A DNA stretch of 58,126 bases from Clostridia bacterium (GCA_017453205.1 JAFTKO010000013.1:1-58126); one strand, 5' to 3'; shown: positions 18,394 through 27,364, numbered from the stretch's first letter. A program made the numbers and translations. Notes: generated from the sequence alone by a model not told the origin.

Positions 18394-18516
18394 ATGAAAA
18401 AATCTTATACCGTACCAAATCTTGATGTCGTGATGCTGGAACATATCGACCTCATTACCTCATCTGATCCGGTAAAATCTGCTTTGGGACTCTTCCACTC
18501 CGAGGAAGATATCTAA
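18394..18516 (+). CDS. 40-residue small protein of unknown function
   Basis: A short gene with an excellent AAGGAGG site eight bases before the ATG, 12 bases after the MBL1 stop and directly before a strong terminator. The product begins MKKSYTVPNLDVVMLEHID and ends in the acidic SEEDI. It has no signal peptide or membrane helix. The N-terminal pattern (MKK-aromatic-xxP, then alternating Val and acidic residues and a D-hydrophobic-I-T stretch) resembles unnamed small clostridial proteins and also looks like a leader region. A RiPP-type precursor is conceivable, but no modification enzyme is adjacent. Function unknown. Confidence 0.7.
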   Translation: MKKSYTVPNLDVVMLEHIDLITSSDPVKSALGLFHSEEDI

Positions 18517-18528
18517 GCAAAATATCTT

Positions 18529-18559
18529 GCCACCGCGCGGCCGCGCGGTGGCTTTTCCT
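18529..18559 (+). terminator. Terminator of the GLUG1-MBL1-peptide unit
   Basis: A perfect 24-base GC-rich palindrome, GCCACCGCGCGG with CCGCGCGGTGGC, followed by TTTTCCTT. Confidence 0.93.
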
Positions 18560-18600
18560 TGCATCAAATCAAAAATGCAATTTTTTTAACCCTTTCAGTA

Positions 18601-18628
18601 TTTACATTTTTCAAAAATATGATAGAAT
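18601..18628 (+). promoter_or_regulatory. Promoter of MBL2
   Basis: TTTACA (18601-18606) and TAGAAT (18623-18628) with a 16-base spacer, about 35 bases before the ATG. Confidence 0.65.
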
Positions 18629-18660
18629 ATAATTGATTTCCAAAAAGGAGAACAACCATC

Positions 18661-19899
18661 ATGAACGAAAACGTGCTCTATCCGCCCAAGAACGGCGCGA
18701 AACGCGATGTAAGTAGAAATGCAGACGCATCTTGCTTTGAGGATAGAAAAAAGGCACTCGAAGCTGCCGGCTACACGCCTTATTTCAACGCTTCGATCGG
18801 TGAAAACCTCTTTGCGGGCTATCAAAAAAACGGTCAATCGATCTATTTCTACTACCTTGCGGCAAGACGTGAACTGCGTGAATTGCGCGAGAGGTATGTT
18901 CCGCTCCCCGTCTATGAGCTCTCCGAAAAGGTTTGCGACACATCCCTTTGGCATATCGGCTATGACTTTCGCCACAACGGCTACAATACAGAGGGCAAAC
19001 CGGTCACACTCAAGATCTCCGGTCAAGGAGAAGTCTTTGTGCTTGAGGACGGCAGCTACATCATCATTGACGGCGGTATTTACAATACCGACGCACAGGC
19101 GGGACTGACGCGCATGTATGAATGGCTCCGCGACAACAACCGACGCCGCGACGGAAAGATTGTCATCGCCACTTGGCTGATCACGCATGTCCACAACGAC
19201 CACTGCAATCTGTTTGAACTGTTCAGCCAAAAATACGGCAAGAATGAGAATGTGGAGGTCAAATATTTTGTCTACAACTACCCGATCGCCAACCAAATGC
19301 TGACCTATAAAGCAGGGCTTTGCGGCAACGATATCAACGACATTGACCGTGTGTTCGGGTACATCTTTGACAATTACTATGACCGACCTCCTGTCGTCTT
19401 TATCCCTCGCACGGGACAGCGTTTGCACCTTGGAAACTGGACAGTGGAAATCCTTTCGACCTATGACAATCTCGATGAGGACACCTACGACAAAACATCT
19501 CACGGATGGACAAATGACCTGGGGATGCCTTTCCTGTTCCTTGCCAACGAGGGACAAGCCAATGAAGTGCGCATCCTGTTCCTTGGCGACATTTATGCCA
19601 CGACCTCAAACCTGTTGGTTGAGCTTTACGGCGACTACCTCCGTTGCCCCATGGTACAAGCCGCACACCATGGATACAAGGACGGCGGGAGCGAGCTACT
19701 CTACCAAACCGTGCGCGCCGAGCATGTGCTTTGGACAAACTCCCTAATCGTTTGGAACCAAACAAAATACGTCCCCTCATGGCTCCGCAGTGCCAACGAA
19801 AACGTCGTTGCTTATCCTCAATGCAATGAGGATAAAACGCTTTGCGATTGGTTCTTTACCTTTGAGGACGGCAAAATTCAAGTAAAGAAGCAAATATAA
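18661..19899 (+). CDS. Metallo-beta-lactamase-fold protein MBL2 (ComEC-like subfamily)
   Basis: A 412-residue homologue of MBL1 and MBL3. The shared N-terminal module is visible at GENLFAGYQKNGQSIYFYYL; then DGSYIIIDGG, the metal motif HVHNDH, LGDIY and AAHHG. All expected metal ligands are present, so it should be active. No signal peptide or lipobox, so cytoplasmic. It has its own promoter, an AAGGAG site and a clear ATG. It lies tail to tail with MBL3. By fold it could hydrolyse a phosphodiester or lactone; the substrate is not known. Confidence 0.85.
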   Translation: MNENVLYPPKNGAKRDVSRNADASCFEDRKKALEAAGYTPYFNASIGENLFAGYQKNGQSIYFYYLAARRELRELRERYVPLPVYELSEKVCDTSLWHIGYDFRHNGYNTEGKPVTLKISGQGEVFVLEDGSYIIIDGGIYNTDAQAGLTRMYEWLRDNNRRRDGKIVIATWLITHVHNDHCNLFELFSQKYGKNENVEVKYFVYNYPIANQMLTYKAGLCGNDINDIDRVFGYIFDNYYDRPPVVFIPRTGQRLHLGNWTVEILSTYDNLDEDTYDKTSHGWTNDLGMPFLFLANEGQANEVRILFLGDIYATTSNLLVELYGDYLRCPMVQAAHHGYKDGGSELLYQTVRAEHVLWTNSLIVWNQTKYVPSWLRSANENVVAYPQCNEDKTLCDWFFTFEDGKIQVKKQI

Positions 19900-19920
19900 A
19901 AATTATTATTGAAAGCGCCA

Positions 19921-19961
19921 AAAGAACGAGGAAAGCTCACGATGAGTCTTCCTCGTTCTTT
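19921..19961. terminator. Bidirectional terminator between MBL2 and MBL3
   Basis: AAAGAACGAGGAA pairs perfectly with TTCCTCGTTCTTT over a 15-base loop, between two convergent genes. Confidence 0.85.
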
Positions 19962-19965
19962 GTGA

Positions 19966-22092
19966 TTATTTTTTCCTCGTTGAAACCGTCATATTTTCTC
20001 CAAATGTAATGGTAGTAAACAGCGCGTTTCCGTTTTGGTCGTTGTAAGGATAAATTTTTGCATTCGGCACAATGCTTGCCAGCCAATCGCGGACAACGGT
20101 ACCGTTCCCCGAGCCCGACCAGCTGTAATGCTCGTAGCACTGTGTCCAAAGCACAACATCGGGACGGATCCTGCGGTAAAGCGTGTAACTGCCGCCGTTG
20201 TTGTAACCGTGATGCGCCGTGGTGGTCACATCGCTCTTAAGATAAGCGGCGTAGTTTTTTGCAAGCCAATCGGAGGTTGGCTGATAAATATCCCCCAGCA
20301 TCATCACCGATTTCTCATTACTTTTGCCGCGGTTGAAGAAAAAGCGAAACACCATACAGCAGTCGTTCCCTTGCGTCAGAACATTCGGGTAAATATTTTC
20401 GTAGGTAGTAAGAAACTCAACAAAAACATTCTTGATGTAAAACCGCTCGCCGGTACGGGGAATATAGGTCTTTACCCCCGGATAGGTCGCCGCAATGGTA
20501 TCCATCTGCCCGATAAAATAACCGTCAGCCGCATTTTCGGCGTGGCGAAGCTCTATCTCGGAGGGATAGCTGTAAAGGATGTATTCCAGCTCTACCTGCG
20601 AGCCGTACTTTTGACCGAAAAACTCCAAGGTCTGATAGTGGTCGACATGCCCGTGTGTGATGAACCATGCGGCGATCACAATCTTACCGTCTGTGCGCTT
20701 GTTGTTATCGCGCAGATATGTAAAGGTCTCATCCGCCAGCGTCATATCATCCGCGGCAGAGCGTCCACCGTCGATGATGATGTAACTGCCGTCCTCCAAT
20801 GTGATAATATGGTGGTTACCGTTGGATATGGTATCACCGGGGGCATTGAACTCTAAGGCAAACTGTGTCAGAGTGGGCGTGCTCACACAAACGGCATCGC
20901 TTGTCCATGTCGGTCTATCTTGATATTTTTCCAAGATCACGCGCAATTCTCCATCGGCGGGCAAATAGTAGAAATAGACCGAATCATCGCCCTTGCGGTA
21001 ACCCGCGTACAGATTGTCCCCCATTTGCGTAGCGCTCCATTGCTCATAACCGGCTCCCTCAAGCGCGGTCTTGTAGGCATGGAAAGCGGATGCGTCGGTG
21101 AGATTTTCATAGAGAAGCACAGCGCCGTTCTCAATACGGGTAAAGGAACCGCTGATAGTAAGATTTGCGGGAAGCAATACATCGTAAGCATAGTCTCGTG
21201 CGGTCAAACGGAGTGCCGAGGGATAATAAAGCGTTGCTTTGGATTGCGAATATCCAAGCTCGAGACGGGTGCAAAAGTTTTCACAAGCCTTGGTCAGCGC
21301 CTCGCGATTCCAACCAAACACATAGATGTTGCCGTCCTCGACAGTCGCACCGTATTCGCAATAGCCAAACGCCGACTTGTTTACTCCATCAACATTACCG
21401 ATATAAATGTTAGCGTCGTTGCCCGTTGCGTTTTCATCGGACATTACCGTAAAGGTCTTGGTGGTCAACGATTTCAGCTTTTCGGAAAGCGTTTCGGCAA
21501 GTGCGGCGTTAAAGGTGGCATCATCGGAAGCATATACAATACGGTATGCCGCCGCACTGTTTTTGTAAATGTCAAATGCCGTATAGGTGTCACTGACCTC
21601 TTCCTCATCCAAGCCCACCGTGCCGTCCGAGTAGACAGTAACGTGGGCAAGAAAATAGTCCATGGCGTCGGTCAAAATCATATCGTTGGCTGCCAAGATC
21701 ACAATCTTGTTGCCGTCACGATGAATGACATAACCGTTTTCGGGCATCAAAGCCTTTGCCGCTGCAGTTGCCGCACGGTTGGTCTCGCCCACAAGGATCT
21801 CACAGTTATCGTTTTCGCCAATGCTGTAATCATTGCCAATGGCAACGGTTTTGCCCGTGAGCTCGGAGAGATCGTTTTTAAAATAGTTGATATGGGTAAC
21901 AGCTTTACTGTTCGCGTTTTCACCGAAAATAACGGTGTACTGCGATAAATCGATTCCCATCAAGGCGGGCTGACCTTGCTGATCGACCGTAGTCGTTTCG
22001 CCGTTGTCTTTCTCTTTGTTGCAGGCATTCATGGTAAGCATCCCCACAACCAACAACATGATGAAAAACAGAACGCTGATTTTCAGCTTCAT
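19966..22092 (-). CDS. Lipoprotein with tandem GH20b-like domains and a metallo-beta-lactamase fold (MBL3)
   Basis: A 708-residue lipoprotein. The signal peptide ends in LTMNAC, so the Cys (about residue 24) would be lipidated. Residues about 35-330 hold two repeats resembling the N-terminal GH20b-like domain of hexosaminidases: EILVGETNRAAT...GYVIHRDGNKIVILA, then ANIYIGNVDG...VEDGNIYVFG. From about 350 comes the module shared with MBL1/2 (DNLYAGYRKGDDSVYFYYL), then DGSYIIIDGG, HGHVDH, LGDIY and AHHG. ATG 22092 has AAAGGAG. It is probably on the outer face of the membrane, downstream of GLUG2. The domain combination is unusual. Confidence 0.83.
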   Translation of the reverse strand: MKLKISVLFFIMLLVVGMLTMNACNKEKDNGETTTVDQQGQPALMGIDLSQYTVIFGENANSKAVTHINYFKNDLSELTGKTVAIGNDYSIGENDNCEILVGETNRAATAAAKALMPENGYVIHRDGNKIVILAANDMILTDAMDYFLAHVTVYSDGTVGLDEEEVSDTYTAFDIYKNSAAAYRIVYASDDATFNAALAETLSEKLKSLTTKTFTVMSDENATGNDANIYIGNVDGVNKSAFGYCEYGATVEDGNIYVFGWNREALTKACENFCTRLELGYSQSKATLYYPSALRLTARDYAYDVLLPANLTISGSFTRIENGAVLLYENLTDASAFHAYKTALEGAGYEQWSATQMGDNLYAGYRKGDDSVYFYYLPADGELRVILEKYQDRPTWTSDAVCVSTPTLTQFALEFNAPGDTISNGNHHIITLEDGSYIIIDGGRSAADDMTLADETFTYLRDNNKRTDGKIVIAAWFITHGHVDHYQTLEFFGQKYGSQVELEYILYSYPSEIELRHAENAADGYFIGQMDTIAATYPGVKTYIPRTGERFYIKNVFVEFLTTYENIYPNVLTQGNDCCMVFRFFFNRGKSNEKSVMMLGDIYQPTSDWLAKNYAAYLKSDVTTTAHHGYNNGGSYTLYRRIRPDVVLWTQCYEHYSWSGSGNGTVVRDWLASIVPNAKIYPYNDQNGNALFTTITFGENMTVSTRKK

Positions 22093-22116
22093 AAAAACTC
22101 CTTTCTTTGAGAAAGA

Positions 22117-22158
22117 GAACGGAAAAAAATCCGTATTCAATACAGAGTCTTTCCGTTC
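22117..22158 (-). other. Intercistronic hairpin between GLUG2 and MBL3
   Basis: GAACGGAAA (22117-22125) pairs with TTTCCGTTC (22150-22158) and encloses a run of T on the minus strand. It may attenuate or stabilise the transcript; it is not a clean terminator. Confidence 0.45.
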
Positions 22159-22216
22159 CTTTCGTTATTCACAGAGCATCATTTTTATAAGAGACTGCCC
22201 CGCAAGATTGTTTGAA

Positions 22217-23824
22217 TTATTTTCTTTTCTTGGATACCACTGCGCACATACCGCTCATTGCGACAATCATGGCAACAGCCGCACCTGTCATGGTGCTGGA
22301 ACAGCCGGACTCCTCCTCAGTCGTGGGAGTGGTCTCGGTTGCGGGATCGGTTACGGGCTCGGTGGGAGCCTCGGTCACAGGATCGGTCTCCTTGTTGTCC
22401 CCGGTAGTATTGTTCTCGTTATTCTCGCCATTGTTCTCACCATTGTTTTCACCGTTGTTCTCTCCGCCGATGACGATCGGGTTGGGATCGGCAACATTTT
22501 CAACACCGTTCAAAATAGTAACAACAGCAGTGGGGAGAGGATAATCGTCCTCCACGCTACTCCAAACATCGGTAAAGTCGAGCGTGGTCATTGCGGTTTC
22601 CGCAGCCGCCCCCTTGATGGAGGTATGGTCGGCAATCACGGTGCAAAAGGCTTTCCATGCGCTCTCACCCGCATTTGTTGCATCCTGTCCCACACCGTGA
22701 ACCTTTTGGTTCAAATCGGTAAAGAGATAACAGCCACTCAAGGTCATACCTGCATTGGCGTTCTTGGCATCCGCATTGAGGGACCCGAACAGTGCAACAT
22801 CGTTGTAAATATTTACGGTCACCTCGTCAACCGTCGTGGTTCTGTTGGAAGTGATCTCACCGATACTGTAGCAACGCTCGATCTTTGCCTGACGTGCCAG
22901 ACCGATGATACCTGAAGAACGAAGTGCCGTCTCGGTCAGCGTGGTATCAACAGAGCCGAGATTTACGCAATCGGAAATGGTAACAGAAACAGTATAACTA
23001 TCCGTGGAAGCATTGGTTACACCAACGATACCGCCCGCCGTGCTGATTGCCTTGATGGAACCCGCGAACACACATTTTTCAACAACACAGTCGGGACCGT
23101 AAACCAGTGCCACGATACCGCCCGCACCGTAGCCCGCTGTTTTTACTTCGCCATCAACGGTTTTGGTGCCGTTACAAACAATGGTAGCATTGGAGTAGCA
23201 ACCGCTGACAACACTGCCCTTGTCTGCGTTATTCATACGGACAACAACACCCGCGGCATAGCCATCGTAGCCGGCTTTGATGTAGGAATCAATTACGCCT
23301 ACATTTTTAATCGTTGCGCCCGCAACGTGACCGAACAAGCCGCAAACACCGCTGCGATCCATATACAAACCGGAGATGGTGTGCCCCTCGCCTTCAAAAG
23401 TACCTTTGAAGGCAGTGGAGGTCGCGGTTCCGCCGATAGGAGTCCAACCGGTAGGCGCGCTCTGCCCCTCCGGAATCGTACCGTTTTCGGAATAAGCCGC
23501 CATTTCCTCAACTGTCCAACCTTCGTTGAAAATAAGGTCACATTTGAGAGTCACGGTCGCGTCCGCAAAATACGCGGGATTTGTGCCGGAGTTCATGTAA
23601 GAAGCAAGCACATAGAATGCATCGGCGTTGTAGATATCAAATTGCTTAATACCGTTTTCAACATCCTCGGTAAACTTTTCCAAATATGCGTCTTGCAGAT
23701 CATAGTCACCGGTAAAAACCGAGGCGGGTACCGTGTCGGCCTCGTCGGCTGTTACGGGAAGCGCGACAACGCACATGGTAAGCGTCAAAAGGGCTGCGAG
23801 TAAGAGGGATACTGTCTTTTTCAT
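22217..23824 (-). CDS. Secreted GLUG-like repeat surface protein with C-terminal membrane anchor (GLUG2)
   Basis: A 535-residue exported protein. Signal peptide at 1-27 (ends PVTA-DE). Residues about 60-400 are GLUG-like repeats (FKGTFEGEGHTISGLYM, GGIVGVTNAST, SDCVNLGSV). A Gly-Glu-Asn-Asn tandem repeat and a Thr/Pro/Glu-rich stretch (TEAPTEPVTDPATETTPT) form a wall-spanning stalk. The end has no LPXTG; instead SGCSSTMTG precedes a hydrophobic helix and KKRK. It overlaps the glycosidase stop by four bases and is followed by MBL3 in the same operon. It has the same role class as GLUG1 but a different anchoring mode. Confidence 0.87.
   Translation of the reverse strand: MKKTVSLLLAALLTLTMCVVALPVTADEADTVPASVFTGDYDLQDAYLEKFTEDVENGIKQFDIYNADAFYVLASYMNSGTNPAYFADATVTLKCDLIFNEGWTVEEMAAYSENGTIPEGQSAPTGWTPIGGTATSTAFKGTFEGEGHTISGLYMDRSGVCGLFGHVAGATIKNVGVIDSYIKAGYDGYAAGVVVRMNNADKGSVVSGCYSNATIVCNGTKTVDGEVKTAGYGAGGIVALVYGPDCVVEKCVFAGSIKAISTAGGIVGVTNASTDSYTVSVTISDCVNLGSVDTTLTETALRSSGIIGLARQAKIERCYSIGEITSNRTTTVDEVTVNIYNDVALFGSLNADAKNANAGMTLSGCYLFTDLNQKVHGVGQDATNAGESAWKAFCTVIADHTSIKGAAAETAMTTLDFTDVWSSVEDDYPLPTAVVTILNGVENVADPNPIVIGGENNGENNGENNGENNENNTTGDNKETDPVTEAPTEPVTDPATETTPTTEEESGCSSTMTGAAVAMIVAMSGMCAVVSKKRK
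22418..22465 (-). repeat. Four 12-bp tandem repeats coding Gly-Glu-Asn-Asn
   Basis: Units GTTATTCTCGCC, ATTGTTCTCACC, ATTGTTTTCACC and GTTGTTCTCTCC (plus strand) code the flexible stalk of GLUG2. Length polymorphism between strains is likely. Confidence 0.85.
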
Positions 23825-25887
23825 TTTGTTTTTCCACCTTTCTTATTTTGTTTTTTTATTTTTACCCCGACCATCGTATACATGATCAAAGGCAGGGTAC
23901 GGAAAGTAAGGACGCCATCCTCAAAGCGGTAGTCAAGCGTTTCCCCGTTCGGGAGAACGCGGACCGCTTCGATCTCCTCGCCGTCATCAAGGCGAATGCT
24001 GACGTCAAAGGGTTGTACGGTAAGCCGCTCATCGTCAAACTTGAGGTCCACGGCGTTGATCTGATAGCCCTCCTCGGTACGGTAAGAGCAGAGCTCAACT
24101 TGATGAGGCGCATTGGAAGAAACCGTCTGTTTTTCGATTGGCAAATACCGATGCAAAAGGTTCATCATCAGCATACGGAACGGATAGCGTTCATCATGCT
24201 CCACAGCAGCCGCGCACCAAACCACCTTGCCTTTACCGTAGTCGGTAAACAGCATAACGGGACGGTCAGTAGGCGGTGCGGGAGGATTGGAGTGGATTGA
24301 CGCATAGCGCGACGCATCTGCGGGATCCTCATAGGGAACGGCAAGATGTGCCGCCACGGTAACACCGTCTTTGTCCACACGCATCAGTGGGAGTCTGAAT
24401 TTGGTTGCCATGGGATATTTTTCGTTAAAGCCGTTAAACAGCGCTTCAAAGTCCTTGACGGGTGCCAAATAGGTATGCTTGGTATCGGTATAACCCTCAC
24501 AAACCGCTCCAAAGAACGCTTGGAGCAACAAAGGCTCTTGAGTGCCGCTGAAATACAGAACACCGCCGTTTTTTACATAGTCAAGGATGGCTTTTCTCGC
24601 GCCGTCCGCAAGTCCCGCAATGGCGGGTGCAAACACCATTTTGTAGTTCGGCATCCGTGAAACAATATTATTTGCAAGAATACCGACCGGAACGTGACAG
24701 GAAACCAAGGTCTTGACCAACCCGATGGAGCAAACGCGGGTGTCAAACTCTTGATCCTCGGTGTTGTATCTGCCGCTTGCCGAGTAGTAAACGGCAACAT
24801 CTTCGATAGGTGTTCCCTTGAAATATGGCTCATAAGGGATCTGCTTTTCAAAGATGCGTCCGATGGTATCATACACACGGGAGTCGATGGTTCCCACGGG
24901 ATCCATCGCATCAATGATAAAGGAAGCACCGTGGTGTGCCGCGGTTAGAAATACCTGCATCGCCATTTCCTCCTCGGTCTTATTGATTGTATGTTGACCG
25001 AGATTGGGGGTACAGCGACTGATCATGTACTCAAAGGGTTGGTTTTGGCTGACGGCACGATAATACTTTGCCACAAAGGAATGACGGTAGATGTCACCGT
25101 ACAGGTCGCCGCCGCAATAATCGCAAGCATCACTGACCAGTTCACTTGATGCCTGTCTCCAGTCACCGTTGGCACCGTAAGCGTAGTTTTGCTCCACACT
25201 GGCGTGCGGCATAAATTCCTTGGAGCATGCGGTCACATAACGGGCAAACTCGCCAATCCATTCCATACGCTTGTTTTGGAAGGTCAACCATGCGGGATCC
25301 TTAAAATCGAGTTTGCGCGGGATTTCCTTGATGCCGGTCTCCTCAAGCAACCGCTTTTGGCAGGCGGGACAGTGGCAGACACCGGGCCAGTAGGTCATAT
25401 CATAGAACATTCCGTCCACGGTAAAATATTCCGATATCTCCTTGATCTGTTCGCGAATATAGGCGCGGTACTCGGGGTTGTTGGGACAGCAATGACCGTA
25501 ACGGCTCCCGCGGGAACGCAAGGAGCTGTCATCATTCTCCCCGTCCATAATGCGCCATTCGGGGTGTCGGTCCTCCTCAAAGGTCGTAAAGATCAAGCTG
25601 TAATAACCGATGACATCGATCCCGTTCTCATGACAAAGATTTACGAGCTGACGCACTGCGTCCTCGCGGCCAACCAGCCCTTTGTGCATCCTGCCCGTTT
25701 TGGTAGGATAATAGCTGTAACCCACATGGGAGTGAAAATAGATCATTGCCGATTGGATATGCGCCCGTTTGAGATCCTCACAATATTCTTTGGGATCAAA
25801 CTCCGACAAAAAGGTCGGATCCCAATCCTCCAAGTGCATATCCACAAGATTTCTTCTGTAACTGTTTTTATACCAAATATCTTTCAT
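23821..25887 (-). CDS. GHL6-type glycoside hydrolase-like protein
   Basis: A 688-residue cytoplasmic protein. The N-terminal 330 residues look like a TIM barrel of the hypothetical glycosyl hydrolase 6 group, close to GH29/GH42 fold enzymes: SAMIYFHSHVGYSYYPTK, DVIGYYSLIF, VDGMFYDMTYW followed by CHCPACQKRLLEETG. Residues about 370-580 resemble the GH42 trimerisation domain (YYSASGRYN, MVFAPAIAGLADGARKAILDYVKNGGVLYFSG). The tail is a small beta domain. No signal peptide, so it should act on imported sugars. The substrate cannot be named. It is followed by GLUG2 with a four-base overlap and preceded by the solute-binding protein. Confidence 0.75.
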   Translation of the reverse strand: MKDIWYKNSYRRNLVDMHLEDWDPTFLSEFDPKEYCEDLKRAHIQSAMIYFHSHVGYSYYPTKTGRMHKGLVGREDAVRQLVNLCHENGIDVIGYYSLIFTTFEEDRHPEWRIMDGENDDSSLRSRGSRYGHCCPNNPEYRAYIREQIKEISEYFTVDGMFYDMTYWPGVCHCPACQKRLLEETGIKEIPRKLDFKDPAWLTFQNKRMEWIGEFARYVTACSKEFMPHASVEQNYAYGANGDWRQASSELVSDACDYCGGDLYGDIYRHSFVAKYYRAVSQNQPFEYMISRCTPNLGQHTINKTEEEMAMQVFLTAAHHGASFIIDAMDPVGTIDSRVYDTIGRIFEKQIPYEPYFKGTPIEDVAVYYSASGRYNTEDQEFDTRVCSIGLVKTLVSCHVPVGILANNIVSRMPNYKMVFAPAIAGLADGARKAILDYVKNGGVLYFSGTQEPLLLQAFFGAVCEGYTDTKHTYLAPVKDFEALFNGFNEKYPMATKFRLPLMRVDKDGVTVAAHLAVPYEDPADASRYASIHSNPPAPPTDRPVMLFTDYGKGKVVWCAAAVEHDERYPFRMLMMNLLHRYLPIEKQTVSSNAPHQVELCSYRTEEGYQINAVDLKFDDERLTVQPFDVSIRLDDGEEIEAVRVLPNGETLDYRFEDGVLTFRTLPLIMYTMVGVKIKKQNKKGGKTK

Positions 25888-25909
25888 TTCGATATCCGTT
25901 TCTCAAGTG

Positions 25910-27364
25910 TCAGTTCCCCTCTGTGGGTTTAAAGTTATCCAACAGTGTTTGCAGATCGGCTTTCCAAGTTACACGCATATCTCCTACGAGAGAAGCAAAA
26001 TTGGTGTTCAGCGTTCTTGCGGTATCGCGGATATCGGTCTCGGCGATATCATAGATGGTGCCGATGTCATATTGAATATTCTCAAAGATGTATTTCAGCA
26101 TCTCATAGCTTTCCTCATCTCTGCCGCCAACTCTGCGGAGCAACACATTTTCATAGAACTCGGGACGAACCTCTTTGTTTCCGTATGCGGCAAATGCCTC
26201 AAGAAATACACTTGCGGTCTTATAATTTTGATTGGAAACGGGAATGCCGAGAATGGTTAGGAAGTTGCCCGCCGTGGTAGAGATGTAATCCGCCTCTGGG
26301 CTTGCCTTGGGATAAGGAACGATACCGTAATCCACCTCACTGTTACGAAGCGCCGTGGAGTTGTGCGTTGCAGTAAACAGGAAAAGCACGCGCCCCTCGT
26401 CAAAGATCTCTGTATCGGTATTTTCGCACAGGCAGAGCTCATTCATGGTATCTGCCGCGTAACTCTCATCGTACAGCTTTTCAAAAATATTCTGTACCTC
26501 CGACTGATACTTGGTAATTACCAGCTCGGGCACACCGTTGCTGTTCTTTTCAACGATCTTGATACCGCTTGCGGCAAGAAGCCCCATCACGGTATCGCGG
26601 GTGTAGTTGATTCCCCACAGGTCATTACGGCTCATCCCCGCGGTTCCGTCAAACTCGTCGTTGGAAAATTCTCTTGCAATACGAATGACATTCTCAAAGG
26701 TCCATGTACCGTTATTCACCATGTCATAGGGATTTTCAAGATTGGTGTAGTTTTCGATCATGGTTTTATTGAAGCAGGTCATCCATACAGCCATCAGATG
26801 GTTGATGGTAACATCACCGATCACGCCGTAGTTTTTACCGTTGATGGTCAAAGCATCGATTGCGGTACTGTCCCACCATTCCGCGGAATAATCGAGATCA
26901 TAGGAGGACATTTCCGCAAGGAATCCGCCGTTGATTGCGGACACATAGTGCGTACCGCGAAGAAGAACATAGTCGGCAGCCTCATCCCCCGCCATAGCGT
27001 TTTGCTCCAAAGAGGTAAGGAGATCTTTGTAGGCAACATCCTCCAGCGAAACGATGCAGTTGTAGGTTTCTTCAATGTAAGCGCAACGCTCATACGCCGC
27101 GTCTACAACGAAGTCACCCGTGGTGGTTTCGGGGGCGATGTCGGTATAGTTGAGCGGCTCATAGGAATGCCAAAGAGTCCCCATAAATACAAACTCTTTG
27201 TTTTGGAAGTCCATGACCTCAACGGGGTTTTCATATCCCGACGCTTCTTTTACGGTCGTATCCTCCGGGGTGTTTTGCTCTTCCTTTTTGCAGCTTGCCA
27301 TCAGCGGGATCATCAGCACAAGTGCAAAGAAGAGACAAAACTGCTTGGTCAAATTGTTTTTCAT
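25910..27364 (-). CDS. Extracellular solute-binding lipoprotein (carbohydrate ABC type)
   Basis: A 484-residue family-1-like solute-binding lipoprotein. The signal peptide ends in PLMASCKKEE, so Cys24 or so is the lipid anchor. The mature part has the long mixed fold of oligosaccharide-binding proteins (NGKNYGVIGDVT, WMTCFNKTMIENY, AGNFLTILGIPVSN). No permease or ATPase genes are next to it, so it must work with a transporter elsewhere or as a surface glycan receptor. First gene of the minus-strand unit that includes the glycosidase, GLUG2 and MBL3, with a good promoter. Confidence 0.87.
   Translation of the reverse strand: MKNNLTKQFCLFFALVLMIPLMASCKKEEQNTPEDTTVKEASGYENPVEVMDFQNKEFVFMGTLWHSYEPLNYTDIAPETTTGDFVVDAAYERCAYIEETYNCIVSLEDVAYKDLLTSLEQNAMAGDEAADYVLLRGTHYVSAINGGFLAEMSSYDLDYSAEWWDSTAIDALTINGKNYGVIGDVTINHLMAVWMTCFNKTMIENYTNLENPYDMVNNGTWTFENVIRIAREFSNDEFDGTAGMSRNDLWGINYTRDTVMGLLAASGIKIVEKNSNGVPELVITKYQSEVQNIFEKLYDESYAADTMNELCLCENTDTEIFDEGRVLFLFTATHNSTALRNSEVDYGIVPYPKASPEADYISTTAGNFLTILGIPVSNQNYKTASVFLEAFAAYGNKEVRPEFYENVLLRRVGGRDEESYEMLKYIFENIQYDIGTIYDIAETDIRDTARTLNTNFASLVGDMRVTWKADLQTLLDNFKPTEGN

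Noticed and set aside
22418-22465. CRISPR-like short repeat array
   Set aside because: Units are 12 bases without spacers and encode Gly-Glu-Asn-Asn in the GLUG2 stalk.
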